DNA from: an uncultured Lachnospiraceae bacterium
GTDB taxonomy: Bacteria; Bacillota; Clostridia; Lachnospirales; Lachnospiraceae
DNA: 64,000 bases
Assembly: GCA_902789665.1 (NCBI GenBank)
Contig: CADAOY010000004.1
Span: 62,001 to 126,000, forward strand
Direction: 5' to 3'
The position numbers and the translations under genes are program-made. Below the pieces are notes generated by a model. The model searched no databases, was not told the origin of the DNA, and saw nothing but the letters and a program-made list of their open reading frames with translations. How positions within the stretch are numbered: position 1 is the stretch's first letter; every line of letters starts with the position of its first letter. Of the stretch, positions 7,957 through 16,708 are shown in pieces.

Positions 7957-8865
7957 TTGAAAAGACTATTTTTAGTATTAACAATGACTGCTGCAATTAC
8001 TGCAGCAGTCGGCTGCTCTACAACGGAAGAAACGCTCTTACCTGATGAAGAAGAGGTTGTTCAGGAAGTAGTAGAAGAAACAGCAGAGAACGAAGAGACT
8101 GACCTGGAAGAAACTGAGACTTTGGATGATGCAGTTTGTGAACTTGAAGATGGTATATATACTGCAACATTTACAACAGACAGTTCCATGTTCAAGGTTA
8201 ATGAGACTTTGGATGACAAAGGTATTCTTACCGTAAAAGACGGAGAAATGACAATTCATATCTCTCTTCAGTCACAGAAGATTCTTAACCTTTACAGCGG
8301 ACTTGCAGAAGATGCTCAGGCAGAAGGTGCTGTATTATTAGAGCCAACACTTGATGAGGTAACATATCCTGACGGACTTACTGAAGAAGTAAATGGTTTT
8401 GATGTTCCTGTGCCATATCTGGATGAGGAATTCGATTTAGCCCTTGTAGGAACAAAGGGAACCTGGTATGACCATAAGGTTTCAGTATCAGATCCGGTTC
8501 CATATGAGGAAGGCGCTGAAACAGAAGGAGATACCGATGATGCTGAGGCCATTGAAGATGGTGAATATACTATTGATGTAGTCTTAGAAGGCGGAAGTGG
8601 TAAAGCATCAGTAACATCACCTTGTAATATTAAAGTTGAAAATGGCTTAATTACTGCAACCATAGAATGGAGCAGTCCTAATTATGATTATATGCTGGTA
8701 GGAGATGAGAAATACCTTCCTGTTAATACAGAAGGAAATTCAGTATTCGAAATACCGGTTGAATCATTAAGTAAGCCGGCAGATGTTATCGGTGATACTG
8801 TAGCCATGAGCACACCTCATGAAGTTGAATATCAGTTAATATTTGATATTGAAACATTAAAATAA
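7957..8865 (+). CDS. Two-domain lipoprotein of unknown function in the B12 regulon
   Basis: The TTG at 7957 has the ribosome site AAGGGGGAG and begins a lipoprotein signal ending in A-V-G-C. The protein has about 302 residues. An acidic spacer follows, then two beta-rich modules: residues about 55-185, beginning E-D-G-I-Y-T-A-T-F and ending K-G-T-W-Y-D-H-K-V, and about 205-300, beginning E-D-G-E-Y-T-I-D-V and containing I-E-W-S-S-P-N-Y-D-Y-M. The D-G-x-Y-T openings recall NEAT-like surface haem or iron-binding domains, but I cannot establish homology. Its position between CbiK and the ABC substrate-binding protein suggests capture of a corrinoid, porphyrin or metal at the cell surface. Confidence 0.65.
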   Translation: MKRLFLVLTMTAAITAAVGCSTTEETLLPDEEEVVQEVVEETAENEETDLEETETLDDAVCELEDGIYTATFTTDSSMFKVNETLDDKGILTVKDGEMTIHISLQSQKILNLYSGLAEDAQAEGAVLLEPTLDEVTYPDGLTEEVNGFDVPVPYLDEEFDLALVGTKGTWYDHKVSVSDPVPYEEGAETEGDTDDAEAIEDGEYTIDVVLEGGSGKASVTSPCNIKVENGLITATIEWSSPNYDYMLVGDEKYLPVNTEGNSVFEIPVESLSKPADVIGDTVAMSTPHEVEYQLIFDIETLK

Positions 8866-8877
8866 TACAATATATCT

Positions 8878-10044
8878 ATGAGAAGATTAAGTAGACTAAT
8901 AATCGGATTATTAATATGTCTGGGACTGCTGGGGCTTAACGGCTGCGGCAGTCCTTCTTCTGCTTATGAGAACAGTGAAAATAGTGAAAAAACAGACGTA
9001 GAATCCACGGCATCCCTTAAGTATATTTCAACTGAAGAACTTAAGTATGCAGATGGATTTAAAATAGATTATTATGAAGATAATTACGTGGTTTTAACCA
9101 CGAATAGTGATGGAAATGAATATTTAATAGTACCAGAAGGAAAAGAGGTTCCTTCAGATGTACCTGATGAAATGATTATAATCCAAAGGCCTGTTAATGA
9201 TATATATCTGGTGGCTTCGGCTTCAATGGATATGTTCTGTGAACTGGATGAATTAGACAGCATACTTTTTTCGGGACAGAAAGCTGAAAACTGGAATATA
9301 GATGAAGCAAGGATGGCGATGGAGGATGGCAGCATACTGTATGCCGGCAAATACAGCGCACCTGATTATGAAATGCTTCTTGAAACAGGCTGTGGTTTAG
9401 TTATAGAAAATACAATGATATTCCATTCGCCGGAGGTTCTGGAAAGATTCGATGACCTGGGAATCCCTTATATCGTGGATTATTCAAGTTATGAGAATCA
9501 TCCCCTTGGAAGAGTTGAATGGATTAAGTTTTATGGAGCACTCCTTGATGAAAAGGAAAAGGCGGGCAGTATTTTTGACAATGAATGCGCCATGGTTGAT
9601 GAGATAGATATTGAGAATACCGGGCTTAAAGTGGCCTACTTCTATGTTACATCCAATGGTCTTGTGCAGGTGAGATGTTCAAATGACTACATCCCTAAGA
9701 TGATTGAACTTGCAGGTGGTGAGTATGCCCTTGAAAATATTGGAGATGAGGACAGCGTCAAATCCACTGTTAATCTTCAGATCGAGGAATTCTATTCACT
9801 TGCCAAGGATGCTGATTATATTATTTATAATTCATCCATAGATAAAAGTATTGAAAGTGTTGAAGACATAATTAACAAATGCCCGTCAATTGCTGACTTT
9901 AGGGCAGTTAAGGAAGGTAATGTGTGGTGTACTTCCGTCGATGCTTATCAGGAGTCCCTGTCAGTTGGATATATGATAGAAGACATGAATACCATGCTGA
10001 CAGGAAGCGATAAAGAAACCACTTATTTATACCATTTAGAGTAG
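8878..10044 (+). CDS. btuF: ABC transporter substrate-binding lipoprotein (BtuF/FhuD-like)
   Basis: A protein of 388 residues with a lipoprotein signal ending in L-N-G-C (about residue 23). The remainder fits the periplasmic-binding-protein type 2 fold of BtuF, FhuD and FecB: two lobes joined by a long helix, with motifs such as V-A-S-A-S-M-D-M-F near 110 and I-I-Y-N-S-S near 320. The permease and ATPase genes follow directly, and the whole set is under the B12 riboswitch, so a corrinoid or cobalt-complex substrate is inferred. The region before the ATG lacks a clear Shine-Dalgarno site, so translation may be coupled to the upstream gene, or the start may be misjudged. Confidence 0.85.
   Translation: MRRLSRLIIGLLICLGLLGLNGCGSPSSAYENSENSEKTDVESTASLKYISTEELKYADGFKIDYYEDNYVVLTTNSDGNEYLIVPEGKEVPSDVPDEMIIIQRPVNDIYLVASASMDMFCELDELDSILFSGQKAENWNIDEARMAMEDGSILYAGKYSAPDYEMLLETGCGLVIENTMIFHSPEVLERFDDLGIPYIVDYSSYENHPLGRVEWIKFYGALLDEKEKAGSIFDNECAMVDEIDIENTGLKVAYFYVTSNGLVQVRCSNDYIPKMIELAGGEYALENIGDEDSVKSTVNLQIEEFYSLAKDADYIIYNSSIDKSIESVEDIINKCPSIADFRAVKEGNVWCTSVDAYQESLSVGYMIEDMNTMLTGSDKETTYLYHLE
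9087..9102 (+). repeat. Dispersed palindrome copy in btuF
   Basis: GTGGTTTTAACCAC (9088-9101) is an exact match to GTGGTTNNAACCAC, extended by one C-G pair. It encodes V-V-L-T-T in frame. Confidence 0.7.
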
Positions 10045-10050
10045 GAAGTT

Positions 10051-11070
10051 ATGAAGGATAAGAGAATTACAAGATACATACTTGCATTTATAATCCTGAT
10101 TGTTGCAGTAGTACTATTGTTTGCACTAAATATCGCAATTGGAAGTGTCAGGATTCCGCTTAAAGATGTAATAAGCATAGCCGTTGGACGAGGCCTTAAT
10201 GAGACATATTCCAGGATAGTCATGGATATAAGGCTTCCAAGAACCATAGCAGTCTTCGTACTTGGCGGCGCGCTGGCTCTTGCAGGATATCTTTTGCAGA
10301 CATTTTTCCATAATCCGATAGCAGGTCCTTTTGTTCTTGGTATATCATCCGGGGCCAAAATGACCGTCGCCATAGTCATGGTTATACTTGTAGGTCATTC
10401 AATTAAGATAACAAGTGGAGGGCTTATAATAGCTGCTTTCGTCGGGGCTTTTGCCTCAATGGGATTTGTACTTTTGATGACAAGAAAAATACAGACCATG
10501 TCAATGCTTGTGGTATGTGGTGTAATGATAGGATATATCTGTTCGGCCATAACGGAATTGATAATCACTTTTGCTGATGATGCGGACATAGTTAATCTTC
10601 ACAACTGGTCAAGGGGCAGTTTCTCCGGCATGACATGGGAGAATGTATATGTAATGTCCGTTGTGGTATTTATAACATCTGTTATTGTTTTTCTTATGGC
10701 TAAGCCGCTAAGCGCTTATGGAATGGGAGAGAGTTATGCAACAGGTCTTGGGGTTAATGTAAAAATGCTTCGTGTAATGCTTGTGGTACTTTCAAGTTTT
10801 CTCTCAGCGTGTATTGTGGCTTTTGCAGGTCCTGTATCATTTGTTGGAATTGCTACACCTCATCTGGTTAAGTGGCTGTTTAAAACCAATAAGCCAATAG
10901 TGATGATACCGGCGTGTTTCCTAGGAGGCAGCGTATTCTGTTTATTCTGTGATATGCTTGCGAGAACTCTCTTAGCACCAACTGAAATAAGTATAAGTAC
11001 GGTGACGGCTATTTTTGGAGCGCCGGTGGTTATTCTTGTTTTGATTAATGCCAGAAAGGAGAGGGGATAA
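10051..11070 (+). CDS. btuC: FecCD/BtuC-type ABC permease
   Basis: A protein of 339 residues, highly hydrophobic, with about nine to ten membrane helices. Conserved FecCD motifs include R-L-P-R-T-I-A near residue 56, G-G-A-L-A-L-A-G-Y-L-L-Q, N-P-I-A-G-P-F-V-L-G-I-S-S-G-A and G-P-V-S-F-V-G-I-A-T-P-H. The last includes the loop that contacts the ATPase. It forms the membrane channel of the importer with the lipoprotein upstream and the ATPase downstream, and its stop overlaps the ATPase start codon by one base. Substrate is inferred from the riboswitch context only. Confidence 0.92.
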   Translation: MKDKRITRYILAFIILIVAVVLLFALNIAIGSVRIPLKDVISIAVGRGLNETYSRIVMDIRLPRTIAVFVLGGALALAGYLLQTFFHNPIAGPFVLGISSGAKMTVAIVMVILVGHSIKITSGGLIIAAFVGAFASMGFVLLMTRKIQTMSMLVVCGVMIGYICSAITELIITFADDADIVNLHNWSRGSFSGMTWENVYVMSVVVFITSVIVFLMAKPLSAYGMGESYATGLGVNVKMLRVMLVVLSSFLSACIVAFAGPVSFVGIATPHLVKWLFKTNKPIVMIPACFLGGSVFCLFCDMLARTLLAPTEISISTVTAIFGAPVVILVLINARKERG

Positions 11071-11840
11071 TGAGTTTAGCATTATATACCAAAAATCTGG
11101 CTGTAGGATATGCAGGAAAGCCTGTGCTTGAAGATGTGAATATCTCATTAAACAAGGGTGAGATAATGGCTTTAATCGGACCTAACGGAGCCGGTAAATC
11201 CACGCTTTTAAGGACGCTGGCAAGACAACTTAATATACTTAATGGAAACATATATCTGGATGATAAGGACATAAATGAATACAAAAGAGACGACTTGGCA
11301 AGGAAGGTTGCGGTGGTATTCACAGACAGGGTTAAGGGTGAACTTATGACCTGCAAAGATGTGGTGGAAAGCGGCCGTTATCCTTATACAGGATTTATGG
11401 GTAAGCTTTCAGATAAGGACAAGCAAATAGTTGCCAGAGTAATGGAAGATGTGCGAATTCTGGATATAGGTGATAAAGATTATAATGCAATAAGTGATGG
11501 ACAAAGACAAAGAGTGATGCTTGCAAGAGCGCTTTGTCAGGAACCTGAGATAATAATCCTGGATGAGCCTACATCTTATCTGGATGTTAAATATAAACTG
11601 GAATTTCTCATGATTCTTGAGGAAATGAAGAAAAAGAGTGACCTTACTGTAATTATGTCAGTTCATGAACTCGACCTGGCAAGAAGATTTGCAGACAAGG
11701 TTGTATGTATTAAAGACGGAAAAGTTGACAGGGAAGGAAGTTCGTCCGAGGTTATTGAAGAAGATTATATAAATGAACTTTTTGGAATAAGCAGCGAACT
11801 GACAGATTATGCCAGGGATAAGCAGATTTCAGTTTTATAA
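11070..11840 (+). CDS. btuD: ABC transporter ATPase (BtuD/FecE-like)
   Basis: A protein of 256 residues that powers the importer. Walker A is G-P-N-G-A-G-K-S-T near residue 34, the signature is I-S-D-G-Q-R-Q-R near 142 (usual form L-S-G-G-Q), and Walker B with catalytic Glu is I-I-I-L-D-E-P-T-S near 164, followed by the D-loop and the switch His in M-S-V-H-E-L-D. The D in place of the first G of the signature is a mild variant. It overlaps btuC by one base and precedes cobQ by 21 bases. Confidence 0.93.
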   Translation: MSLALYTKNLAVGYAGKPVLEDVNISLNKGEIMALIGPNGAGKSTLLRTLARQLNILNGNIYLDDKDINEYKRDDLARKVAVVFTDRVKGELMTCKDVVESGRYPYTGFMGKLSDKDKQIVARVMEDVRILDIGDKDYNAISDGQRQRVMLARALCQEPEIIILDEPTSYLDVKYKLEFLMILEEMKKKSDLTVIMSVHELDLARRFADKVVCIKDGKVDREGSSSEVIEEDYINELFGISSELTDYARDKQISVL

Positions 11841-11861
11841 TGGATAGTTTAGAGGATAGAT

Positions 11862-13304
11862 ATGTCTAAAGTAATTATGGTTCAGGGCACCATGTCAGGA
11901 GCCGGCAAAAGTATGCTGGTGGCAGGGCTGTGCCGCATATTTAAACAGGATGGTTATAAGGTGGCTCCTTTTAAATCCCAGAATATGGCGCTTAATTCCT
12001 ATGTAACAAAGGAAGGGCTGGAGATGGGACGAGCTCAGGTGATGCAGGCTGAGGCTGCAGGAATGGAGCCTTTGGTTTGTATGAATCCAATTCTTCTTAA
12101 GCCAACCAATCACACAGGTTCTCAGGTTATAGTTAATGGAGAAGTTGTAGGCAATATGAGTGCAAGGGAATACTTCTCATATAAAAAGAGCCTTAAACCT
12201 GAGATTATGAAGGCATATAGAAAACTTGAAGAATATGCAGATATTATTGTAATTGAAGGGGCAGGCAGTCCTGCAGAAATTAATCTTAAAGAAAATGACA
12301 TAGTAAATATGGGCATGGCTGAAATGGTCAATGCCAATGTACTTTTAGTTGGAGATATAGACAGGGGCGGGGTTTTTGCCCAGCTTCTTGGTACTTTGAT
12401 GCTGCTTGAAAATGATGAGAAGGACAGAGTTAAGGGTCTTATTATAAATAAGTTCAGAGGGGATGCTTCACTTCTTGACTCAGGAATTGAGATGCTTGAA
12501 GAAAAGGGCAGCGTGCCGGTACTGGGAGTTGTACCTTTTATGGATATTGATTTAGAAGATGAGGACTCTCTTAGTGACAGGTTTAATCTAAGGAGTAAGG
12601 CAGAAACAGATATAGCTGTTATAAGGCTTCCGTATATTTCGAATTTTACGGATTATAATGTATTTTCACAAAGCAGTCTTACAGCTGTTCGCTATGTCAA
12701 TAAGGCGAGTGACCTGGGAAAGCCTGATATGATTATTATACCCGGAAGCAAGAATACCATCAGCGATTTAAGATGGATTCGTGAGAGCGGTCTTGAGGAT
12801 AAAATTAAGGCATTGGCCGGGGAAGTTCCAATATGGGGAATATGCGGCGGATATCAGATGTTAGGTGAAGAAATCTCTGATCCACATAACGTGGAAGAAG
12901 GCTCCTCGATTAAAGGCATGGGACTGCTTAATATAAAGACTGTTTTAAGTAGTGAGAAAACCAGAAGTCAGAATAATGGAAAACTTGGAGAGATAAAGGG
13001 TATTTTTGAAGGCTTGTCAGGTCTTGAATATGAAGGATATGAAATTCATATGGGGCTTGATAATAATAAAGAAACGGTTATCAGCACGGATGATAATGTA
13101 TATGGTACTTATATTCATGGCATATTCGATAAGGGTGAGATAACTGAAATGATTATTAAATCTCTGTTAAGGAAAAAAGGAAAAGATGCAGAGGTTTCGA
13201 AGATAATGGATTACAGATTATATAAAGAAAAGCAGTATGATAAGATGGCGGATATTCTAAGGCAGCATCTTAACATGAAGGAGATATATGAATTACTGGG
13301 ATAA
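11862..13304 (+). CDS. cobQ: Cobyric acid synthase
   Basis: Amidates four side chains of adenosylcobyrinic acid a,c-diamide using glutamine and ATP. The protein has 480 residues. The N-terminal ATPase domain opens with [11 protein letters not shown] and has the K-S-Q-N-M-A-L-N-S segment. The C-terminal glutamine amidotransferase domain has the nucleophile Cys in [11 protein letters not shown] and a catalytic His in Y-I-H-G-I-F. CobQ (cytoplasmic, also called CbiP) normally acts after CbiA and the adenosyltransferase. Its end overlaps cobT by 17 bases. Confidence 0.95.
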   Translation: MSKVIMVQGTMSGAGKSMLVAGLCRIFKQDGYKVAPFKSQNMALNSYVTKEGLEMGRAQVMQAEAAGMEPLVCMNPILLKPTNHTGSQVIVNGEVVGNMSAREYFSYKKSLKPEIMKAYRKLEEYADIIVIEGAGSPAEINLKENDIVNMGMAEMVNANVLLVGDIDRGGVFAQLLGTLMLLENDEKDRVKGLIINKFRGDASLLDSGIEMLEEKGSVPVLGVVPFMDIDLEDEDSLSDRFNLRSKAETDIAVIRLPYISNFTDYNVFSQSSLTAVRYVNKASDLGKPDMIIIPGSKNTISDLRWIRESGLEDKIKALAGEVPIWGICGGYQMLGEEISDPHNVEEGSSIKGMGLLNIKTVLSSEKTRSQNNGKLGEIKGIFEGLSGLEYEGYEIHMGLDNNKETVISTDDNVYGTYIHGIFDKGEITEMIIKSLLRKKGKDAEVSKIMDYRLYKEKQYDKMADILRQHLNMKEIYELLG

Positions 13305-14349
13305 TAATATAACTCAGATAATAAAACCGGATGAAGAAGCTAAAAAAAGAGTTAAGGCAAGGCTTGATAATATTGCAAAGCCTCTGGACTCGCTGGGCGT
13401 ATTTGAAGATGTATTATGCCGGATTGGAGCGATAAAAAGAGATGATAATATTTATCTTAATAAAAGAGCTCTTGTGGTAATGTGTTCAGATAATGGCGTT
13501 GTAGAAGAAGGAGTCAGTCAGAGCGATTCTTCAGTTACTTTATCTGTAGTTAAGAATATGTCCAAAAGAAAATCATCAGTTATGGTTATGTGCGATAAAA
13601 CCGGGATTGACACATATGTGGTTGACGTGGGAGTCGACAGTGATGAAGAGGTTCCAGGGATTATAAATAAAAAAATCCAAAGAGGAACCAAGAATTTCAC
13701 ATTAGAAGAGGCAATGACAGATGAAGATACCATTAAAGCCATCAATGTGGGAATCTCCATGGCAGAGGATCTGGCGAAGGATAAATATGACATTATCCTT
13801 ACAGGTGAAATGGGTATCGGAAATACAACCACATCATCAGCTGTATGTGCATCAATTCTTAATCTGCCTGCATCCGATGTTACAGGAAAGGGAGCGGGCC
13901 TGGACAGCATTGGACTTATCAAAAAGACGCTTGTAATAGATGATGCAATTGAAAAATATAATTTATATAAAGCAAATGCATTTGATATTTTAAAAACTGT
14001 AGGAGGATATGATATAGCAGCTCTTACAGGTATATGTATAGGCGGAGCCAAGTATCATATTCCGGTTGTCCTGGATGGTGCAATCACAATGGCTGCAGCG
14101 CTGGTTGCAAGTAAGTTAGTGCCGGGTGTTGAAGAATATTTAATAGCATCTCATATGGGAAGAGAATGCTTATGTAAGAAGGTGTCAGAGAACTTAGGGC
14201 TTAAGCCGGTTATTGATGGAGATATGGCTCTTGGTGAAGGTACAGGCGCTGTTATGATGTTATCGCTTCTTGATAATGTGCTTGAGGTGTATAACAGGGC
14301 AGCTAACTTTGAAGATATTAAGATAGATAATTATAAGAGACTGGTATGA
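13288..14349 (+). CDS. cobT: Nicotinate-nucleotide-dimethylbenzimidazole phosphoribosyltransferase
   Basis: Makes alpha-ribazole phosphate, the activated lower ligand of cobalamin. The protein has 353 residues, as is usual. The motifs [11 protein letters not shown] near residue 60, [10 protein letters not shown] near 172 and the C-terminal E-G-T-G-A-V-M, which carries the catalytic base, are present. Which base it uses (dimethylbenzimidazole or another) cannot be read from the sequence, and no bluB or bza genes are in the window. The start overlaps cobQ and the stop overlaps cobU by 4 bases (ATGA). Confidence 0.95.
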   Translation: MNYWDNNITQIIKPDEEAKKRVKARLDNIAKPLDSLGVFEDVLCRIGAIKRDDNIYLNKRALVVMCSDNGVVEEGVSQSDSSVTLSVVKNMSKRKSSVMVMCDKTGIDTYVVDVGVDSDEEVPGIINKKIQRGTKNFTLEEAMTDEDTIKAINVGISMAEDLAKDKYDIILTGEMGIGNTTTSSAVCASILNLPASDVTGKGAGLDSIGLIKKTLVIDDAIEKYNLYKANAFDILKTVGGYDIAALTGICIGGAKYHIPVVLDGAITMAAALVASKLVPGVEEYLIASHMGRECLCKKVSENLGLKPVIDGDMALGEGTGAVMMLSLLDNVLEVYNRAANFEDIKIDNYKRLV

Positions 14350-14975
14350 TAATTGTAATTACAGGCGGAAGTTCCAGCGGTAAGTCCAGGGTGGCGGAAG
14401 ATATGATGAATAAGCTGGAGCCGGGAAGAAAATTATATATTGCGACGATGCAGATTAGTGATACCGATGAAGATGGTAAGAAGCGAATTGAGAAGCATCG
14501 TGAAAGACGTAAAGGTAGCAATTATATAACGATTGAGAAGGGGAAGAATCTTCAGGAAATCGGCGGCGATGTGGCCGGAGGCGAGCAAGCAGGAACGAGC
14601 GCCGAGTTCACAGGCGGCGAGCGCGCAGGAGCCGAGGACCAGGGCGCCGGCGGTGCAGGCGGCGGACGAGCAGATGGCGAAGGAAAGAGCGCCCTGCTTG
14701 AGTGCATCTCAAATCTTACTGCCAATGTGATGTTCTCTGAAAGAGTTTTATCTTCGGATGAGACGGTTTGGGAGGTAATTAGTGAAGTTAAGGATTTATC
14801 CGCGAAGATGGATAATCTTGTAATTGTAACCAATAATGTTTTTGATGATATAGATAATTATGATGATATGACTTCAAACTATGTAAAGGCTCTTGGAGAA
14901 ATCAATCAGGAACTTGTGCGAATGGCTGATGAAGCATATGAAGTAGTGGTGGGAATTCCGGTAAGGATAAAATAA
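14346..14975 (+). CDS. cobU: Adenosylcobinamide kinase/guanylyltransferase (CobU), with low-complexity insert
   Basis: CobU phosphorylates adenosylcobinamide and transfers GMP to it. The protein has 209 residues. The P-loop G-G-S-S-S-G-K-S (about residue 7) and the R-I-E-K-H-R-E-R-R segment (about 47-55) are normal. Residues about 73-114 are a Gly/Ala/Glu-rich insert coded by a GC-rich island. The later N-E-V-G-x-G-I-V-P motif of typical CobU is missing: the matching region reads V-T-N-N-V-F-D-D-I. A short second CobU-like gene at 15771 keeps that motif. Overlaps cobT by 4 bases and cobS by 1. Confidence 0.85.
   Translation: MIIVITGGSSSGKSRVAEDMMNKLEPGRKLYIATMQISDTDEDGKKRIEKHRERRKGSNYITIEKGKNLQEIGGDVAGGEQAGTSAEFTGGERAGAEDQGAGGAGGGRADGEGKSALLECISNLTANVMFSERVLSSDETVWEVISEVKDLSAKMDNLVIVTNNVFDDIDNYDDMTSNYVKALGEINQELVRMADEAYEVVVGIPVRIK
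14561..14693 (+). other. GC-rich in-frame insert in cobU
   Basis: About 73% G+C by hand count over 14561-14690, against AT-rich flanks in the same gene. It encodes residues about 73-114, mostly G, A, E, with little conservation expected. It lies between the R-E-R-R motif and the L-L-E-C strand, where CobU proteins have a variable loop. Confidence 0.75.
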
Positions 14976-15760
14976 TGAAGAGTATATTTAAGTCTTTTAT
15001 AATTGCATTTTCAATGTATTCCAAAATCCCCATGCCGCGTACTGAGTGGAAAGAAGAGGATATGAGATATGTTTTTGTATTCTTTCCATTAGTGGGTGTT
15101 ATTGTTGGGCTGATTTTCTATGTGTGGAATTATATTTCAATTTTAGTTGAACTCCCGGAATTATTAAGAATATGTATAAGCCTTGCAATTCCAATTCTTA
15201 TAACAGGAGGCATTCATATAGACGGATATATGGATACAATGGATGCCATTCATTCTTACAGGGATAAAGAGACAAAGTTATCGATTCTAAAAGATCCGCA
15301 TATTGGTGCTTTCTCAGTAATAATGCTGGTGCTTTATATATTGATAACCGGCGGATGTATGGCTTTGGTTAAAGACACTACGGCTCTTATGGTTCTTGCA
15401 TTTGGATTTATATTGTCCAGGATTTTAAGTGCTCTTGCAGCTGTTACTTTTAAATCTGCAAGAGAGGGAACTTTAAGAACTTTTTCAGGCAGTTCCAGTG
15501 TAATCGTGGTCAGAGTGATGCTGGTGATTGAATTACTGGTTTTAGTGTGCGGCATAATGTTTATAGACTGGCGATATGCACTGGCTGTTGTTACAGGCGG
15601 ACTTATTACATTTATTTACTATTATTTCAAAACCAGAAAAGAATTTGGCGGAATAACCGGTGATACAGCAGGATATTTCTTATGCTTATCAGAAGGAGCA
15701 ATGATAGTTTTGGTTGGATTGCTGGAATACTGGCTTATAGATATGCCACAGTTAATTTAA
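14975..15760 (+). CDS. cobS: Cobalamin (5'-phosphate) synthase
   Basis: Joins AdoCbi-GDP to alpha-ribazole phosphate in the membrane, completing the nucleotide loop. The protein has 261 residues with about seven hydrophobic helices. The acidic metal-binding segment G-G-I-H-I-D-G-Y-M-D-T-M-D-A (about residues 71-84) and the K-D-P-H-I-G-A-F segment (about 106-113) match the family. The ATG overlaps the cobU stop, so translation is coupled. Next is the short second CobU-like gene. Confidence 0.94.
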   Translation: MKSIFKSFIIAFSMYSKIPMPRTEWKEEDMRYVFVFFPLVGVIVGLIFYVWNYISILVELPELLRICISLAIPILITGGIHIDGYMDTMDAIHSYRDKETKLSILKDPHIGAFSVIMLVLYILITGGCMALVKDTTALMVLAFGFILSRILSALAAVTFKSAREGTLRTFSGSSSVIVVRVMLVIELLVLVCGIMFIDWRYALAVVTGGLITFIYYYFKTRKEFGGITGDTAGYFLCLSEGAMIVLVGLLEYWLIDMPQLI

Positions 15761-15770
15761 GGAGTTATAA

Positions 15771-16133
15771 ATGATACTGGTAATTGGTGGAAGCCATCAG
15801 GGAAAAAGAGATTTTGTCTGCGAAAAATATAATATTACTTCAGAAAGGCTGCACGGATCTTTAGTCGATGAAGAGGGGACATACGCAGTCTATGATTTGC
15901 AGCAGATAATCAGGGATAATCTTGACTCAGATATAAAAAAGATTGTTATGGATTACACAGAAAGCCATCCTGATGTAATTATTATCTGTAATGAGATTGG
16001 AAACGGTCTGGTTCCGATTGATGAAAAGGACAGATATTACAGGGATGTAACAGGAGAGATTCTGATAGAAATTGCCAAAAAATCCGCCGAGGTTTGGAGA
16101 GTTATATGTGGGACAGGTCAGAAAATAAAATAA
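15771..16133 (+). CDS. Short CobU-like protein
   Basis: Only 120 residues, against about 180 for normal CobU. It opens with a P-loop-like G-G-S-H-Q-G-K-R, with Arg where Ser/Thr is expected. It lacks the H-R-x-R-R guanylyl-acceptor region but keeps I-C-N-E-I-G-N-G-L-V-P and F/Y-R-D-V-T-G near the C-terminus, the motif missing from the CobU at 14346. It lies in the middle of the nucleotide-loop genes, with ribosome site AGGAG. It may work with the longer CobU as a split enzyme, or may be a regulatory paralogue. No frameshift is visible. Confidence 0.8.
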   Translation: MILVIGGSHQGKRDFVCEKYNITSERLHGSLVDEEGTYAVYDLQQIIRDNLDSDIKKIVMDYTESHPDVIIICNEIGNGLVPIDEKDRYYRDVTGEILIEIAKKSAEVWRVICGTGQKIK

Positions 16134-16708
16134 TAATATTTATAAGGCATGGCCTTACTGCATCCAATGTTAAAAAACTGTATGCAGGTAAATTAAATGA
16201 TGATGAATTGTCCAAAGAAGGAATGGATGACCTTTTGGAAAAAAAAGAACAAGGGATTTATCCTAAGGCAGATTTAATCATTTCATCAGCTAAAAAAAGA
16301 TGTATTCAAAGTGCGGAGATTATTTATAAGGATTCAGACATAAAGGTGGTCGAAGGTCTTGATGAGATAGATTTTGGCCTGTTTGAAGGCAAAGATTATA
16401 ATACTCTTAAAGATGATGAATTATATATTAAATGGCTCGAAAGTGGTGGAACAATACCATTCCCCGAAGGTGACAGCAGAGAAGATTATTTAATCAGGAA
16501 CAAAGAGGCATTTGAAAGAATTCTTAATCTTATTGATGAAGATAACAAAAGAGTAGCCGTTGTTGCACATGGCGGCAATATAATGGCGTTACTTAATATC
16601 TATGGTGGCAGGGAATATTTTGATTCACAGGTTTTAGCTGGATGCGGATATATATGCGAACTTACGTTTAAGGATGAGCCTAAATTAAAGGTAATAGAGA
16701 CTATATGA
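16106..16708 (+). CDS. cobC: Histidine phosphatase, likely alpha-ribazole phosphatase
   Basis: A histidine-phosphatase family member of about 200 residues. The catalytic motif is I-R-H-G-L-T (about residue 13), and the second His is in V-V-A-H-G-G-N. CobC removes the phosphate from alpha-ribazole phosphate or cobalamin-5'-phosphate, the final step after CobS. I chose the ATG at 16106 because GGAGAG lies 4 bases upstream; a TTG at 16094 is also possible. It overlaps the previous gene, and the stop overlaps cbiB by 4 bases. Specificity is inferred from the neighbours. Confidence 0.88.
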   Translation: MWDRSENKIIIFIRHGLTASNVKKLYAGKLNDDELSKEGMDDLLEKKEQGIYPKADLIISSAKKRCIQSAEIIYKDSDIKVVEGLDEIDFGLFEGKDYNTLKDDELYIKWLESGGTIPFPEGDSREDYLIRNKEAFERILNLIDEDNKRVAVVAHGGNIMALLNIYGGREYFDSQVLAGCGYICELTFKDEPKLKVIETI

